Assembly: GCA_012729055.1 (NCBI GenBank)
Contig: JAAYDW010000043.1
Location: 1 to 39,905, forward strand
Origin: Deltaproteobacteria bacterium
GTDB lineage: Bacteria; Desulfobacterota; Syntrophia; Syntrophales; Smithellaceae
Length of the DNA stretch: 39,905 bases
Direction of reading: 5' to 3'
Below, one piece after another: positions 17,201-24,959 of this stretch. The position numbers and the translations under genes are program-made. The notes beneath the pieces were generated by a model. That model made no database searches. It worked only from the letters and a program-made list of their open reading frames with translations, and was not told where the DNA came from. How positions within the stretch are numbered: the stretch's first letter is position 1; every line of letters begins with the position of its first letter.

Positions 17201-18245
17201 GATATCCGCAGGGGGCGTTATGATAAAGATCGGAGATTTCCCGGGCGGAGTCGAGAAGATCGTCTTCGATTTTTCTTCTTTTCTGAGCTTCAACGGCGGC
17301 GCTGCGCAGACGTGCGGCGGCATAGACGGTCAGGGTAAAGAAAACGATCACCATCAGCGCGAGGACGAGAAGCTGTGTGCGGATGTTTTTTGCCCAGGGC
17401 AGCATCAGACGCTCCGTCGACATCACCGCCACGGACCAGTATCCGTTTCCGACGCGCAGGGGCGCGTAAACGGCGTGGACCCGCTGCGGTTTCGTTTCCC
17501 TGTCGGAGAGGTGCGCATCGTTTAAGGTCGCCTCTCCTTCTTTGCCGTCAATCATGCCCTTGACCATGCCTTCGGCTTCGCGTTCGTTTTGAAAGTAGGC
17601 AAGCGCCGGGTGACCCGAATGAGCAGGATTGATGCAGTGAATAATTTTACCCCGGGAGTTGATCAAAAGGGCGAAGCGGTCGCCGGGAAGGTAGAGGTTG
17701 TCCAGGTAATCCTTGGCCAGATCGGTAAAGGCGATTAAAAAACCGACCGTGCCGTCAAAGGTTTTGCCGCGAAAAACCGGCACATGAACAGCCACACTGG
17801 GAAATCCCTGAACTGCCTTGAAAGAATCGCTCACCACCGGTTTTTTCGTTTGCAACGCTTCCCGGATATGCGGCTGGCCGGAGATATCCGTTCCAATGAC
17901 GCCGGGAACGGACGGAAAGGTGTAGACGATTTTTCCGCGCGGGCTGATGCGGCTCACGCTCTGAACGTATTTTCCGGACCCCTGCAGCGTTGCCCGGAGG
18001 AGGGCTTTCCCGTCTTCTTCCATCCGGATGACACGGTTGCTCAGGGACAGGGCCTTTAAAACGGCCAGATTTTGGTCCAGGACGGACCCGATGCCCTTGG
18101 CCGCCAGGCGGGCGTAAATTTTCTGCCGCTCGTTCATTTCCCGCGCGGCGCCGCGCCGGGCCTGAAAAAAGATGGAGACGATCAGCGCGATACAGACCAG
18201 GATGCTGATGACGACAAAGATGATTTGCTTCTTGTAGGATACCAT
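14235..18245 (-). CDS. hybrid sensor histidine kinase with Cache and five PAS domains
   Basis: This 1336-residue membrane sensor has an N-terminal TM helix (about 9-28), an extracytoplasmic Cache-like domain (about 35-285) and a second TM (about 290-312). Five PAS domains follow (about 330-450, 460-580, 585-705, 710-825, 830-955). Next come HisKA with GGIAHDFNNLL (phospho-acceptor His981), an HATPase region (GVGMDE, GRGSGLGLASAYGII) and a C-terminal receiver with LVILDMIMPG (Asp1269). It would pass a signal to its own receiver, but no partner regulator with an output domain is nearby. It lies antiparallel inside the biosynthetic cluster, splitting it. GGGAG is 4 bases upstream of the chosen start. 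PAS domains 2-4 look like recent tandem duplications. Confidence 0.92.
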   Translation of the reverse strand: MVSYKKQIIFVVISILVCIALIVSIFFQARRGAAREMNERQKIYARLAAKGIGSVLDQNLAVLKALSLSNRVIRMEEDGKALLRATLQGSGKYVQSVSRISPRGKIVYTFPSVPGVIGTDISGQPHIREALQTKKPVVSDSFKAVQGFPSVAVHVPVFRGKTFDGTVGFLIAFTDLAKDYLDNLYLPGDRFALLINSRGKIIHCINPAHSGHPALAYFQNEREAEGMVKGMIDGKEGEATLNDAHLSDRETKPQRVHAVYAPLRVGNGYWSVAVMSTERLMLPWAKNIRTQLLVLALMVIVFFTLTVYAAARLRSAAVEAQKRRKIEDDLLDSAREISDLYHNAPCGYLSFDASAHIVRINDRLLSWLGYTREELLGISYELILVPDSRLLFTETFARLKEEGLARDVEYEMMRKDQTTFSVLVNTTAITDAGGRFVMSRTMVLDITKRRVQEERLRESEELYRKAIESTSDGVTIIQDGKYVYVSRKFLDTMGVDRDAIIDRPLGILAGPDAQAGLKAFLNRHPQSAPAQDIHITRVPKADGSVIYLQSSSVDIVYRGKPAILTFIKDITKERDAQQALRESEELYRTALESTSDGITITDVADGRYLYINQKLMNTLGRPGENLTGKPLDLYMHPDDVGLGTRHYRERRKSGKPASVYDARILKPDGSVALIGITAVDIVFQGRRAVLSFIQDITEKKKAEQALRESEEFYRTALEKSNDGITIIQNGKYVYANQRLLRTIGREETGILGLPLGSYTHPDDRDMVERYYEARKKGEWAPSSYDMRVLKPDGSVITININAVAITYRGEPATLSFVLDITERKRAEEALRQSEERYRTIIESIDDDYFETDLQGRITFFNKSVGWAGYTREELIGISNDRYARPDMAEKIEKAFRRIYQDGKPGRILDYEIIRKDGSLAHLELSVSLIRDARGKPVGFRGISRDVTERFKMEHERKKLTEQLYQAQKMEAIGTLAGGIAHDFNNLLMGIQGYTSLMLLETRASEASHEQLSAVQTLVQSGANLTRQLLGFARAGRNAVVSTNLNDLVAKTIKLFSRTRKEIRIFEKYRPDLWTADVDRGQIEQVLLNMFVNAWQAMPGGGSLYLETENVVLDDAQAKISNVKTGRYARIAVTDTGVGMDETTRQRIFDPFFTTKGMGRGSGLGLASAYGIIKGHSGMISVYSEKGKGSTFNIYLPASFSKLEEEETSEAEPPGGEETILLVDDEKVITEVTGRLLEEIGYRILTAGSGQEAVALYTEKHAAIDLVILDMIMPGLSGSATFDRLKAVNPAVRVILSSGYSQNGKAQAIMDKGVRFFLQKPYRLYDLAKKIREALSD
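16110..16880 (-). repeat. tandem PAS-coding repeats
   Basis: Near-identical segments of the form GA(G/A)(C/T)TCCTCGCT recur at about 16110, 16488 and 16860. The periods are 378 and 372 bases, matching one PAS module each. The surrounding motifs ESEELYR, STSDGxTI and KYVYxxxKxL are shared at protein level by PAS 2, 3 and 4. This indicates internal duplication. Confidence 0.6.
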
Positions 18246-18300
18246 CGACTCCCCGCCTTCAGAACCGGTTTCATGCGTGCGTTCGCGCTTTGGACAATGT

Positions 18301-18335
18301 TTGACCAGTATAAGAAGGAAGAACGGTCAAGTCAA
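18301..18335 (-). promoter_or_regulatory. promoter and overlapping dyad upstream of the hybrid kinase
   Basis: On the minus strand TTGACT (reverse complement of 18330-18335), a 17-base spacer and TATACT (reverse complement of 18307-18312) form a near-consensus sigma70 promoter about 60 bases upstream of the kinase start. The inverted repeat TTGACC (18301-18306) / GGTCAA (18325-18330) straddles the -10 box and touches the -35 box, so a bound protein would occlude the promoter. Confidence 0.6.
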
Positions 18336-18427
18336 CCGATTATTGACTGCGCGGCGACCGTGCCGGACGGGCGGCAAAACCACCGGACGCGGCGAAGCGC
18401 CCGCCGGGGCATTTCTTGAATATTTAT

Positions 18428-18456
18428 TTGACTTTTTGCCTTGCCCATTTTAAGTT
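18428..18456 (+). promoter_or_regulatory. weak promoter-like sequence for the second cluster arm
   Basis: TTGACT (18428-18433), a 17-base spacer and TAAGTT (18451-18456) lie 42 bases upstream of the GTG start of ketosynthase 2. The -10 match is poor. A promoter is expected here because the antiparallel kinase gene separates this arm from the first. Confidence 0.35.
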
Positions 18457-18497
18457 TCGGCCGGTCGGGAACCGATCGGGAAAGAAAGAGGCGGACA

Positions 18498-19754
18498 GTG
18501 AACGCGAAAAAAAGAAAACGCATTGCTATTACGGGGATGGGAACGAAAAACGCCATCGGCGCCGACGTTCCCGAATTTGCCGCCGGCTTAAAGCAGGGCC
18601 GCTGCGGAATTGCGGAAATCGACCTGTTTGACACGAGCGCCTTCCGCACGCACAAGGGCGGCCAGGTCAAAAACTTCAACCCCCGCCTGGCGATTCCCGG
18701 GACGTTTTCCTTGAAGCGAATGTCGCGCGCCGATCAGCTGTCGTTTGCCGCGACGCTGGAGGCGCTCACCGACGCCGGATTTGATCCCCTGCCGGACAAT
18801 GTCACGGAAGAGACGGGGGTGGCCATCGGCGGCGGCTCCGGCGGTCTTTTCGAGGCGGAAAATTTTTACGCGGACCTTTTGAAAAAAGGAATGGCGCAGG
18901 CGAAGTTTTCCCGCCTGGCGACCATTTACTGTGCGTCATCGGCTGACCGGATTGCTTCCGCGCTCGGACTGGGGGGACCGAAAACCACATTTATGACGGC
19001 CTGCTCCGCGGGCGCAACCGCGCTCGGCTACGCCCGGGACCTCATTTCCGGCGGTCAGGCCCGCATCATGCTGGCCGGCGGCGTGGAGCCGATGTGCCGG
19101 ATTACCTATGCCGCGTTTAACGCCCTGAAATCGGTGGACGAAGACGTCTGCCGTCCTTTCGACCGGACCCGCGCAGGGCTTTCGCTGGGCGAAGCGGCGG
19201 CCATTCTGGTTCTCGAACCGCTCGAGGCTGCGCAGGCCCGCGGGGCGAAAATTTACGGAGAGCTTCTGGGATACGGCGTCACCTGCGATTCGTTTCACAT
19301 GACCGCGCCGGATGAAAAGGCTTCCGGCGCCGTGCGCTCCATGCGGGCGGCGCTTGCCGACGCGGGGCTTAGCCCGGCGGACGTGGACTATATCAATGCC
19401 CACGGAACCGCCACGCCGGTCAACGATGTGATGGAAACGCGGGCGATCCGGGAAGTCTTCGGGAAGCGGTCCTACGACATTCCCGTCAGCTCTACCAAAT
19501 CCATGCACGCCCACACGCTGGGCGCGGCGGGCGCGCTTGAGGGAATCGCCAGCCTGCTCGCCCTCTCCGGAGGATTTATTCCGCCGACCGTCAACTTTCG
19601 CGAACGGGATCCCGAATGCGATTTGGATTACGTGACCGAAGGGGCGCGCCGGGCCGATTTGCGCGTAGTTCTTTCCAATTCCTTTGCGTTTGGCGGCAAC
19701 AATACAACCGTGATATTCGGCCGGTACGATGGACAGGGGGCGGCCCATGCCTGA
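18498..19754 (+). CDS. beta-ketoacyl-ACP synthase II-like (active ketosynthase 2)
   Basis: This 418-residue FabF-type KAS has a full triad: Cys169 in MTACSAGA, His302 in NAHGTATPVND and His339 in STKSMHAHTLGAAG with Lys334. The third motif reads MHAH instead of the usual MTGH. I chose GTG at 18498 because a GAGG-type site lies just upstream and the KAS strand RIAITGMG then starts at residue 8; an ATG at 18441 would add 19 Arg-rich residues overlapping the presumed promoter. It overlaps the next gene by 8 bases, the typical arrangement of a KS and its chain-length-factor partner. Confidence 0.88.
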   Translation: MNAKKRKRIAITGMGTKNAIGADVPEFAAGLKQGRCGIAEIDLFDTSAFRTHKGGQVKNFNPRLAIPGTFSLKRMSRADQLSFAATLEALTDAGFDPLPDNVTEETGVAIGGGSGGLFEAENFYADLLKKGMAQAKFSRLATIYCASSADRIASALGLGGPKTTFMTACSAGATALGYARDLISGGQARIMLAGGVEPMCRITYAAFNALKSVDEDVCRPFDRTRAGLSLGEAAAILVLEPLEAAQARGAKIYGELLGYGVTCDSFHMTAPDEKASGAVRSMRAALADAGLSPADVDYINAHGTATPVNDVMETRAIREVFGKRSYDIPVSSTKSMHAHTLGAAGALEGIASLLALSGGFIPPTVNFRERDPECDLDYVTEGARRADLRVVLSNSFAFGGNNTTVIFGRYDGQGAAHA

Positions 19755-20994
19755 GAGACGCGCTTTACCGGACGCCAGGCGCGTCGTGGTGACCGGCCTG
19801 GGAATGGCTACGCCGCTGGGCGTGGGGAAAGACGTTTTTGCCGGGCGGCTTTTTGCCGGCGCAAGCGGAATCGGGCCCGTGCAGGCGTTCGACACGCAAG
19901 CGGCCGCGTCGCGGCTGGGCGCGGAAGTGCGCGATTTTTCCCCGCGCGATTTCATCTCCGTCAAAAATTTGCGGCGCATGGACCGGACGTCGCTTTTGAC
20001 GACGGCGTCGGCCCGCTTGGCGCTTGAAGACGCGAATATCACCGTGACGGAGGAAAACCGCGACCGCGTCGGCATTCTGCTGGGAACGGCTTTCGGCGCG
20101 ACTGACGTCACGGTTTCGGTTGCCGGCGCGCTTCTCGCGGAGGGTCCGGCGTCCGTCAATCCGATTCTGGTGCCCAACACGGTCATGAATGCGCCGGCGG
20201 GCCATGCGTCCATCGAACTGGGATTCCGCGGCGTCAATACGACTGTCACGCATTTCGGCGTTTCGGCGGAAAACGCCATTGCCTACGCCGTTTCGGAAAT
20301 CCGCCGCGGCGCGGCGGATGTGATGCTGGCCGGCGGCGCGGACATTTTGTCGAAGTTCTACTACGAGGCGCTTTCGAAATTCCGCGGCCTGTCTCCGGAC
20401 AACGGAGGCGAAGAAGGCGCCCGTCCGTTCGATGCCGGCCGCAACGGTTACGTGGCCGGCGAGGGCTGCGGCATCCTCTGCCTGGAGTCGCTGGCGCACG
20501 CTCGCGGGCGCGGCGCGGCGATTGCCTGTGAAGTGACCGGCGCGGGTCTGGGGTCGTCCCGGGCCACGCCTTCGGGATGGCCGACCGGCACGGAAGGCAT
20601 CCGGCGGACTTTCCGGCGGGCGCTGGCCGATGCGGCCATCGACCCTTCCGAGGTGTCGGCGGTTTCAGCCGCGGCCAACGGCGGGCGGATGCTGGACGCG
20701 GTGGAGGCGCGCGCCTACGAAGAAATTTTTACCGCCGACGCTGCGCCCTGGATCACATCCGTCAAGGGGGCTCTCGGAGAGAGCTTTTCAGGCGGCGGCA
20801 TTCGGGCTTGCGCTCTGGCGCTATCTGTGGAAAAAGGATGTCTGCCTCCGACGGTCGGTCTGACAAGGCCGATAACCGGCCTTCCCCTGGTTTGGGGCGA
20901 GAAGCGGGAAACCGGGATCAGGCATGCGGTGCAGGCCGGCATTTCCTTCGGCGGAACCTATGCGTACCTGGTGTTCAGCCGTTATGAAAGTTAA
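19747..20994 (+). CDS. chain-length-factor-like ketosynthase lacking catalytic residues
   Basis: This 415-residue KAS-fold protein has all three catalytic positions changed. The Cys position is Gly171 in THFGVSAEN, the first His is Ala309 in VSAAANGG, and the second His is Glu345 in VKGALGES, while Lys340 is kept. Such dead KAS subunits pair with an active KS and set chain length, as in type II polyketide and APE KS-CLF heterodimers. The start at 19747 has AGGGGGC upstream and overlaps ketosynthase 2 by 8 bases, supporting translational coupling and a 1:1 complex. The partner could instead be ketosynthase 1. An upstream ATG at 19729 is in frame but lacks a ribosome-binding site. Confidence 0.85.
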   Translation: MPERRALPDARRVVVTGLGMATPLGVGKDVFAGRLFAGASGIGPVQAFDTQAAASRLGAEVRDFSPRDFISVKNLRRMDRTSLLTTASARLALEDANITVTEENRDRVGILLGTAFGATDVTVSVAGALLAEGPASVNPILVPNTVMNAPAGHASIELGFRGVNTTVTHFGVSAENAIAYAVSEIRRGAADVMLAGGADILSKFYYEALSKFRGLSPDNGGEEGARPFDAGRNGYVAGEGCGILCLESLAHARGRGAAIACEVTGAGLGSSRATPSGWPTGTEGIRRTFRRALADAAIDPSEVSAVSAAANGGRMLDAVEARAYEEIFTADAAPWITSVKGALGESFSGGGIRACALALSVEKGCLPPTVGLTRPITGLPLVWGEKRETGIRHAVQAGISFGGTYAYLVFSRYES

Positions 20995-21006
20995 AGAGGA
21001 CCTGTT

Positions 21007-22530
21007 TTGAATATTGGTGAATGGATCAGCAAAAGAGCGATCATCGCTCCTGATCAACCGTTTCTGACGGATAAAAATAAAGCTTACAGCAATGTCCAGT
21101 TCGACCGGCGGGTCAACAAAACCGCAGAGGCCCTGGCGAAGCTGGGCGTCGTCAAAGGCATGCGCCTGGCGCTCCTGATGTCGAATTCGAGCGAGTTTCT
21201 GGAAATATTTTTTGCCTGCGCCAAGACGGGCGTCATCATGGTGCCGCTCAACACCCGCCTGGCGGTTCCGGAGCTTCTCTATATCCTCCGCGACAGCGCG
21301 CCGGAAATCCTCCTCTACTCTTCCGACTTTGCGGCCAAGGCGCAGAGCCTCCGGGACGCGGGCGCCACAGTAAAGCGCTTATACTGCCTGGCCGAGGCCG
21401 ACGGCGGGGCCGATCCGTATTTTGCCGACTGTGTGGAAGCCGCCGCCGCGTCCGAGCCGGCGGCCGGAGCGGGCGTCGCGCTTACCGATCCGCTTTTCAT
21501 CATGTACACCTCCGGCACCACGGGCGATCCCAAAGGCGCAGTGCTTTCCCATCAGAACATCCTGTTCGGGGCGATTCATTCGCTTTTGGGCTACGGCGTC
21601 GACCGCACGTATAAATCGCTGGTCGTCGCGCCGCTGTTTCACATCGGCGCGCTCGCCGCGTCCGTGACGCCGATTGTTTACGCGGGCGGCAGCATAGTCG
21701 TCAGCAGCTTTTACAACGCTTCCGAAACGCTCAAGACCATCTGCCGGGAAAAAATCAACTACATGTTCGCCGTGCCCGTGATGTACCAGATGATGGCGGA
21801 CGCGCCGGAGTGGCAAGACGCGGATTTGTCGCACGTGCACTTTTTCATTTCCGGCGGCGCGCCGATTCCGCTGCCGGTTATCCGGAAATACCAGGAGGAA
21901 AAAGGCGTAGGCTTTGTCCAGGGCTACGCGCTCACCGAAACGGGGCGCCTGACCTCGCTCGATCTTCGGGACTCCATCCGCAAGGCCGGCTCGGTCGGCC
22001 AGGAAGTGTTTCACGTCAACCTGCGCATCGTCAACGATGCCGGCTGTGACGTCGATCCCGGCGACCCGGGCGAAATCCGTGTGCAGGGCCCCAACGTGTT
22101 TTCCGGCTACTGGAACAAGCCGGCCGCGACGCAAAACGCTTTCCGGGACGGATGGTTCTGCACGGGCGACATGGGGAGGCGCGACGAGGAAGGCTTTCTT
22201 TACATTGTGGGCCGCAAGGTGGAAATGATCATTTCGTCGGGAGAAAATATCTATCCCGCGGAAGTCGAGCGGGCGCTCCAGTCGCTCCCCGAAATCAGCG
22301 AAGCGGCCGTGGTGGGCCTTCCCGACGCCAAGCGGGGCGAGGTGGTGGGCGCGTTTGTTGCGCTGAAAAAAGACATGTCCCTTTCGGAGGCGGAGATTCT
22401 CGCCGCGCTTTCGGGGAAAATCGCCCACTTCAAAGTGCCCCGGCGGATCATTTTTGTCGAGGATTTTCCCCGCAACTCCGGCGGCAAGATTTTAAAGCGC
22501 ATTCTGAAAAAGTGCGTGGAGGACCAGTAG
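21007..22530 (+). CDS. acyl-CoA ligase (AMP-forming), cluster copy 2
   Basis: This 507-residue adenylate-forming ligase has motifs IMYTSGTTGDPKGAVLSHQN (A3), YALTETGR (A5), GWFCTGDMG (A7), IVGRKVEMIISSGENIYPAE (A8) and NSGGKILKRIL (A10 Lys). It appears to start at a TTG (21007) with AGAGGA about 7 bases upstream; no in-frame ATG lies nearby with a better site. It follows the CLF gene by 12 bases and precedes the acyl-CoA dehydrogenase start by 1 base. Ligase and dehydrogenase therefore probably act in sequence on one CoA thioester, for example an aryl-propenoate or fatty acid; that is inference. Confidence 0.88.
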   Translation: MNIGEWISKRAIIAPDQPFLTDKNKAYSNVQFDRRVNKTAEALAKLGVVKGMRLALLMSNSSEFLEIFFACAKTGVIMVPLNTRLAVPELLYILRDSAPEILLYSSDFAAKAQSLRDAGATVKRLYCLAEADGGADPYFADCVEAAAASEPAAGAGVALTDPLFIMYTSGTTGDPKGAVLSHQNILFGAIHSLLGYGVDRTYKSLVVAPLFHIGALAASVTPIVYAGGSIVVSSFYNASETLKTICREKINYMFAVPVMYQMMADAPEWQDADLSHVHFFISGGAPIPLPVIRKYQEEKGVGFVQGYALTETGRLTSLDLRDSIRKAGSVGQEVFHVNLRIVNDAGCDVDPGDPGEIRVQGPNVFSGYWNKPAATQNAFRDGWFCTGDMGRRDEEGFLYIVGRKVEMIISSGENIYPAEVERALQSLPEISEAAVVGLPDAKRGEVVGAFVALKKDMSLSEAEILAALSGKIAHFKVPRRIIFVEDFPRNSGGKILKRILKKCVEDQ

Positions 22531-22531
22531 C

Positions 22532-23674
22532 ATGGATTTGATTCCCTATACCGAAGAACACCGCATTTTCCGGGAGTCTTTCCGCCGGTTTCTGGAAAAG
22601 GAAATTATTCCCCACGTGGACGCGTGGGAAGAAGACGGCATTGTGCCGCGCTGGGCCTGGAAGAAGCTCGGCGAGGGCGGCTATTTGTGCCTGTCGGTGC
22701 CGCCCGAGTTCGGCGGGCAGGGAGCGGATTTCCTGTATTCCGCCGTCATGATTGAAGAGATGGCCAAGGCCAATTTTTACGGGCTTTCCGCCCGCCTGCA
22801 CGGCGATGTCGTCGTGCCTTACCTGGTGCAGCTCGCATCCGTTGAACAGAAGAAAAAATATCTGCCGGGCTGCGTGAACGGCGATATCCTGACGGCGATC
22901 GCCATGAGCGAGCCGCAGGCGGGCAGCGATCTGGCCGGCATCCGGACCACGGCCGTGGAAGACGGCGATGCATTTGTGTTAAACGGTCAGAAGACCTTCA
23001 TCTCCAATGGGATCAACTGCGATCTGGTGATCGTGGCGGCCAAGGATCCCCGGGAGCCCAATCCGCACGCCGCCGTGGATCTGTTTTTAGTGGAAGCCGG
23101 TACGCCCGGCTTCGAGAAGGGCCGGAAACTCGACAAAATCGGCTGGCGCAGCCAGGATACGGCGGAGCTTTTCTTTGCCGACTGCCGGATACCGAAGGAA
23201 AACCGCTTGGGGCCGAAAGGCTCCGGCTTCAGGAATCTGATGAAAAACCTCCAGCAGGAGCGTCTTGTCTGCACGCTCGGCGCGCAGACGGCGGCGGAGT
23301 TCATGCTCGGAGAAACGATCCGCTACTGCAAGGAAAGGCAGGTTTTCGGCAAGCCGCTTACGGGATTTCAAAACACCCAGTTTGCGCTTGCGGAAATGGC
23401 GGCCGAGGTAAAAATCGGCCGGACATTTGTGGATTCCCTGATCGTGGAGCACTGGCGGAAAAATTCGGTCGTGATCGACGTTTCCATGGCGAAGTTCTGG
23501 GTGACGGAAATGGCCTGGCGCACGGCCGACCGCTGTCTGCAACTGTTCGGCGGCTACGGCTACTGCGAGGAGTATCCGATCGCCCGCGCCTGGCGTGACA
23601 TCCGGATTACGCGGATCCTCGCCGGCTCGAACGAGATCATGAAAACGATCATCGCCAAAGCGCTTACCAAATAA
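22532..23674 (+). CDS. acyl-CoA dehydrogenase
   Basis: This 380-residue FAD enzyme oxidises an acyl-CoA to the 2-enoyl-CoA. Family signatures are AMSEPQAGSDLAGIRTTA (flavin contact), KERQVFGKPLTGFQNTQF and QLFGGYGYCEEYPIARAWRD. The position of the MCAD-type catalytic Glu is Ala364 (ILAGSNEIM). A Glu is present at 243 (QQERLVC) where isovaleryl-CoA dehydrogenase places its base, so the enzyme should be active with the alternative base position. It starts 1 base after the ligase stop. An acyl-CoA dehydrogenase is not part of the standard APE gene set, so its role in this cluster is open. Confidence 0.88.
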   Translation: MDLIPYTEEHRIFRESFRRFLEKEIIPHVDAWEEDGIVPRWAWKKLGEGGYLCLSVPPEFGGQGADFLYSAVMIEEMAKANFYGLSARLHGDVVVPYLVQLASVEQKKKYLPGCVNGDILTAIAMSEPQAGSDLAGIRTTAVEDGDAFVLNGQKTFISNGINCDLVIVAAKDPREPNPHAAVDLFLVEAGTPGFEKGRKLDKIGWRSQDTAELFFADCRIPKENRLGPKGSGFRNLMKNLQQERLVCTLGAQTAAEFMLGETIRYCKERQVFGKPLTGFQNTQFALAEMAAEVKIGRTFVDSLIVEHWRKNSVVIDVSMAKFWVTEMAWRTADRCLQLFGGYGYCEEYPIARAWRDIRITRILAGSNEIMKTIIAKALTK

Positions 23675-23694
23675 AAAAATAAAAAAGGGATGCC

Positions 23695-24924
23695 ATGAAA
23701 TTTTTACTGATTTATCCGAAATGGGAAAAGCTGGATCGCCAGACGAGATTTATCCTGCCGCCGCACGGACCGGTCGTGATGGCCGCGGCCCTGCCTCCCG
23801 ACGTGGAGGTGACCTTCATCGATGAAAACGTCGAGCCGGTGGATCTTAACGCCCGGGCCGATTTTGTCGGCGTGTCCATGATGCTCACCGCTCAGGTGAA
23901 GCGCGGCTGGGAAATTGCCGACGCATTTCGCGCCCGGGGCATCAAGGTCATCTGCGGCGGCATCGCCGTGATGCTGCACGCCGAGGAATGTGAGCAGCAC
24001 GCCGATGCGGTGTTTCTGGGCGAAGCCGAAGGCCGGATGGAGCAGGTATTTGACGATTTCAAGGCCGGCCGGCTTAAGAAAGTCTACAACTACATGCAGA
24101 ACTTTCCGCCGATCGAAAGCGTGGGAACGGCCCGCCGCAGCATCCTCAAGCGCGATCTGTACAACTACCGCGGCGTGCAGATGGTCGATCTGGTGCACGC
24201 TTCCCGCGGCTGCCGCTTCAACTGCTATCCCTGCGCGGTGCGTTTTCTGGGCGGCCGGAGTTTCCGCCCCCGCCCCTACGACCGGGTCGTTGCGGAAATG
24301 GCGGCGATCGACAACAACCGCCTGTTCATCGTGGACAATTCGCTTGCGCAGGACCGCGACTGGGAAATCGGCCTTTTCAAGGAAATGATCCCGCTCAAGA
24401 AAAAGTGGTGCTGCCATCCGATCGAAGACGACGATGAGGTCCTGGATCTCGCGGCGCAGGCCGGCGCCTGGTTCGTCTACCAGACGATTTTCGACTCTTC
24501 CGACTACATCCGCGACCGGATCAAACGCTACCACGACCACGGCATCGCCGTGGAAGGCAGCATCCTTCTGGGGCTCGACTACCACACGGAGGACTACATC
24601 AAGCGGTGGATGGACTTCCTCCTGGAAATCGAACTGGACATGGCGGAATTCACGATTCTTACGCCGTTTGTGCACACGCGCACGTTTGACGACCTGCACA
24701 AGGAAGGGCGGATCTCCTCTTACGACTGGAACGACTACACCTGCGGCAAGGTCGTTTTTCAGCCCAAAATGATGACGCCGGAAAAGCTGCAGGAAATGTA
24801 CTATTACTGCTGGGACCGGTTTTACGAAGAAGAGCCGGCCAATTACAAAATGTTCAAGATGCTGAAAAAGGTCATGGACAAGGAAAAAGCGGACGGCACG
24901 TACAAGCCGCGCGTTCGCGCCTGA
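23695..24924 (+). CDS. B12-binding-type radical SAM protein
   Basis: This 409-residue protein has an N-terminal Rossmann-like cobalamin-binding-type domain (about 1-130, with FVGVSMMLTAQVKRGWEIADAFR and VICGGIAVMLH) and a radical SAM core. The [4Fe-4S]-binding CX3CX2C motif is at Cys173, Cys177 and Cys180 (RGCRFNCYPC). No DxHxxG B12 motif is visible, which is normal for class B radical SAM methylases and relatives. The family includes methyltransferases and cyclases acting on unactivated carbons (BchE, HpnP), so C-methylation or ring formation on the polyene or its head group is possible; this is inference. AAGGGATG precedes the start. It sits between the acyl-CoA dehydrogenase and ammonia-lyase genes in the same direction. 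Confidence 0.88.
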   Translation: MKFLLIYPKWEKLDRQTRFILPPHGPVVMAAALPPDVEVTFIDENVEPVDLNARADFVGVSMMLTAQVKRGWEIADAFRARGIKVICGGIAVMLHAEECEQHADAVFLGEAEGRMEQVFDDFKAGRLKKVYNYMQNFPPIESVGTARRSILKRDLYNYRGVQMVDLVHASRGCRFNCYPCAVRFLGGRSFRPRPYDRVVAEMAAIDNNRLFIVDNSLAQDRDWEIGLFKEMIPLKKKWCCHPIEDDDEVLDLAAQAGAWFVYQTIFDSSDYIRDRIKRYHDHGIAVEGSILLGLDYHTEDYIKRWMDFLLEIELDMAEFTILTPFVHTRTFDDLHKEGRISSYDWNDYTCGKVVFQPKMMTPEKLQEMYYYCWDRFYEEEPANYKMFKMLKKVMDKEKADGTYKPRVRA

Positions 24925-24959
24925 ACAGGATGTTCCTGGGAAAGGAGAACAGCTAAGCC

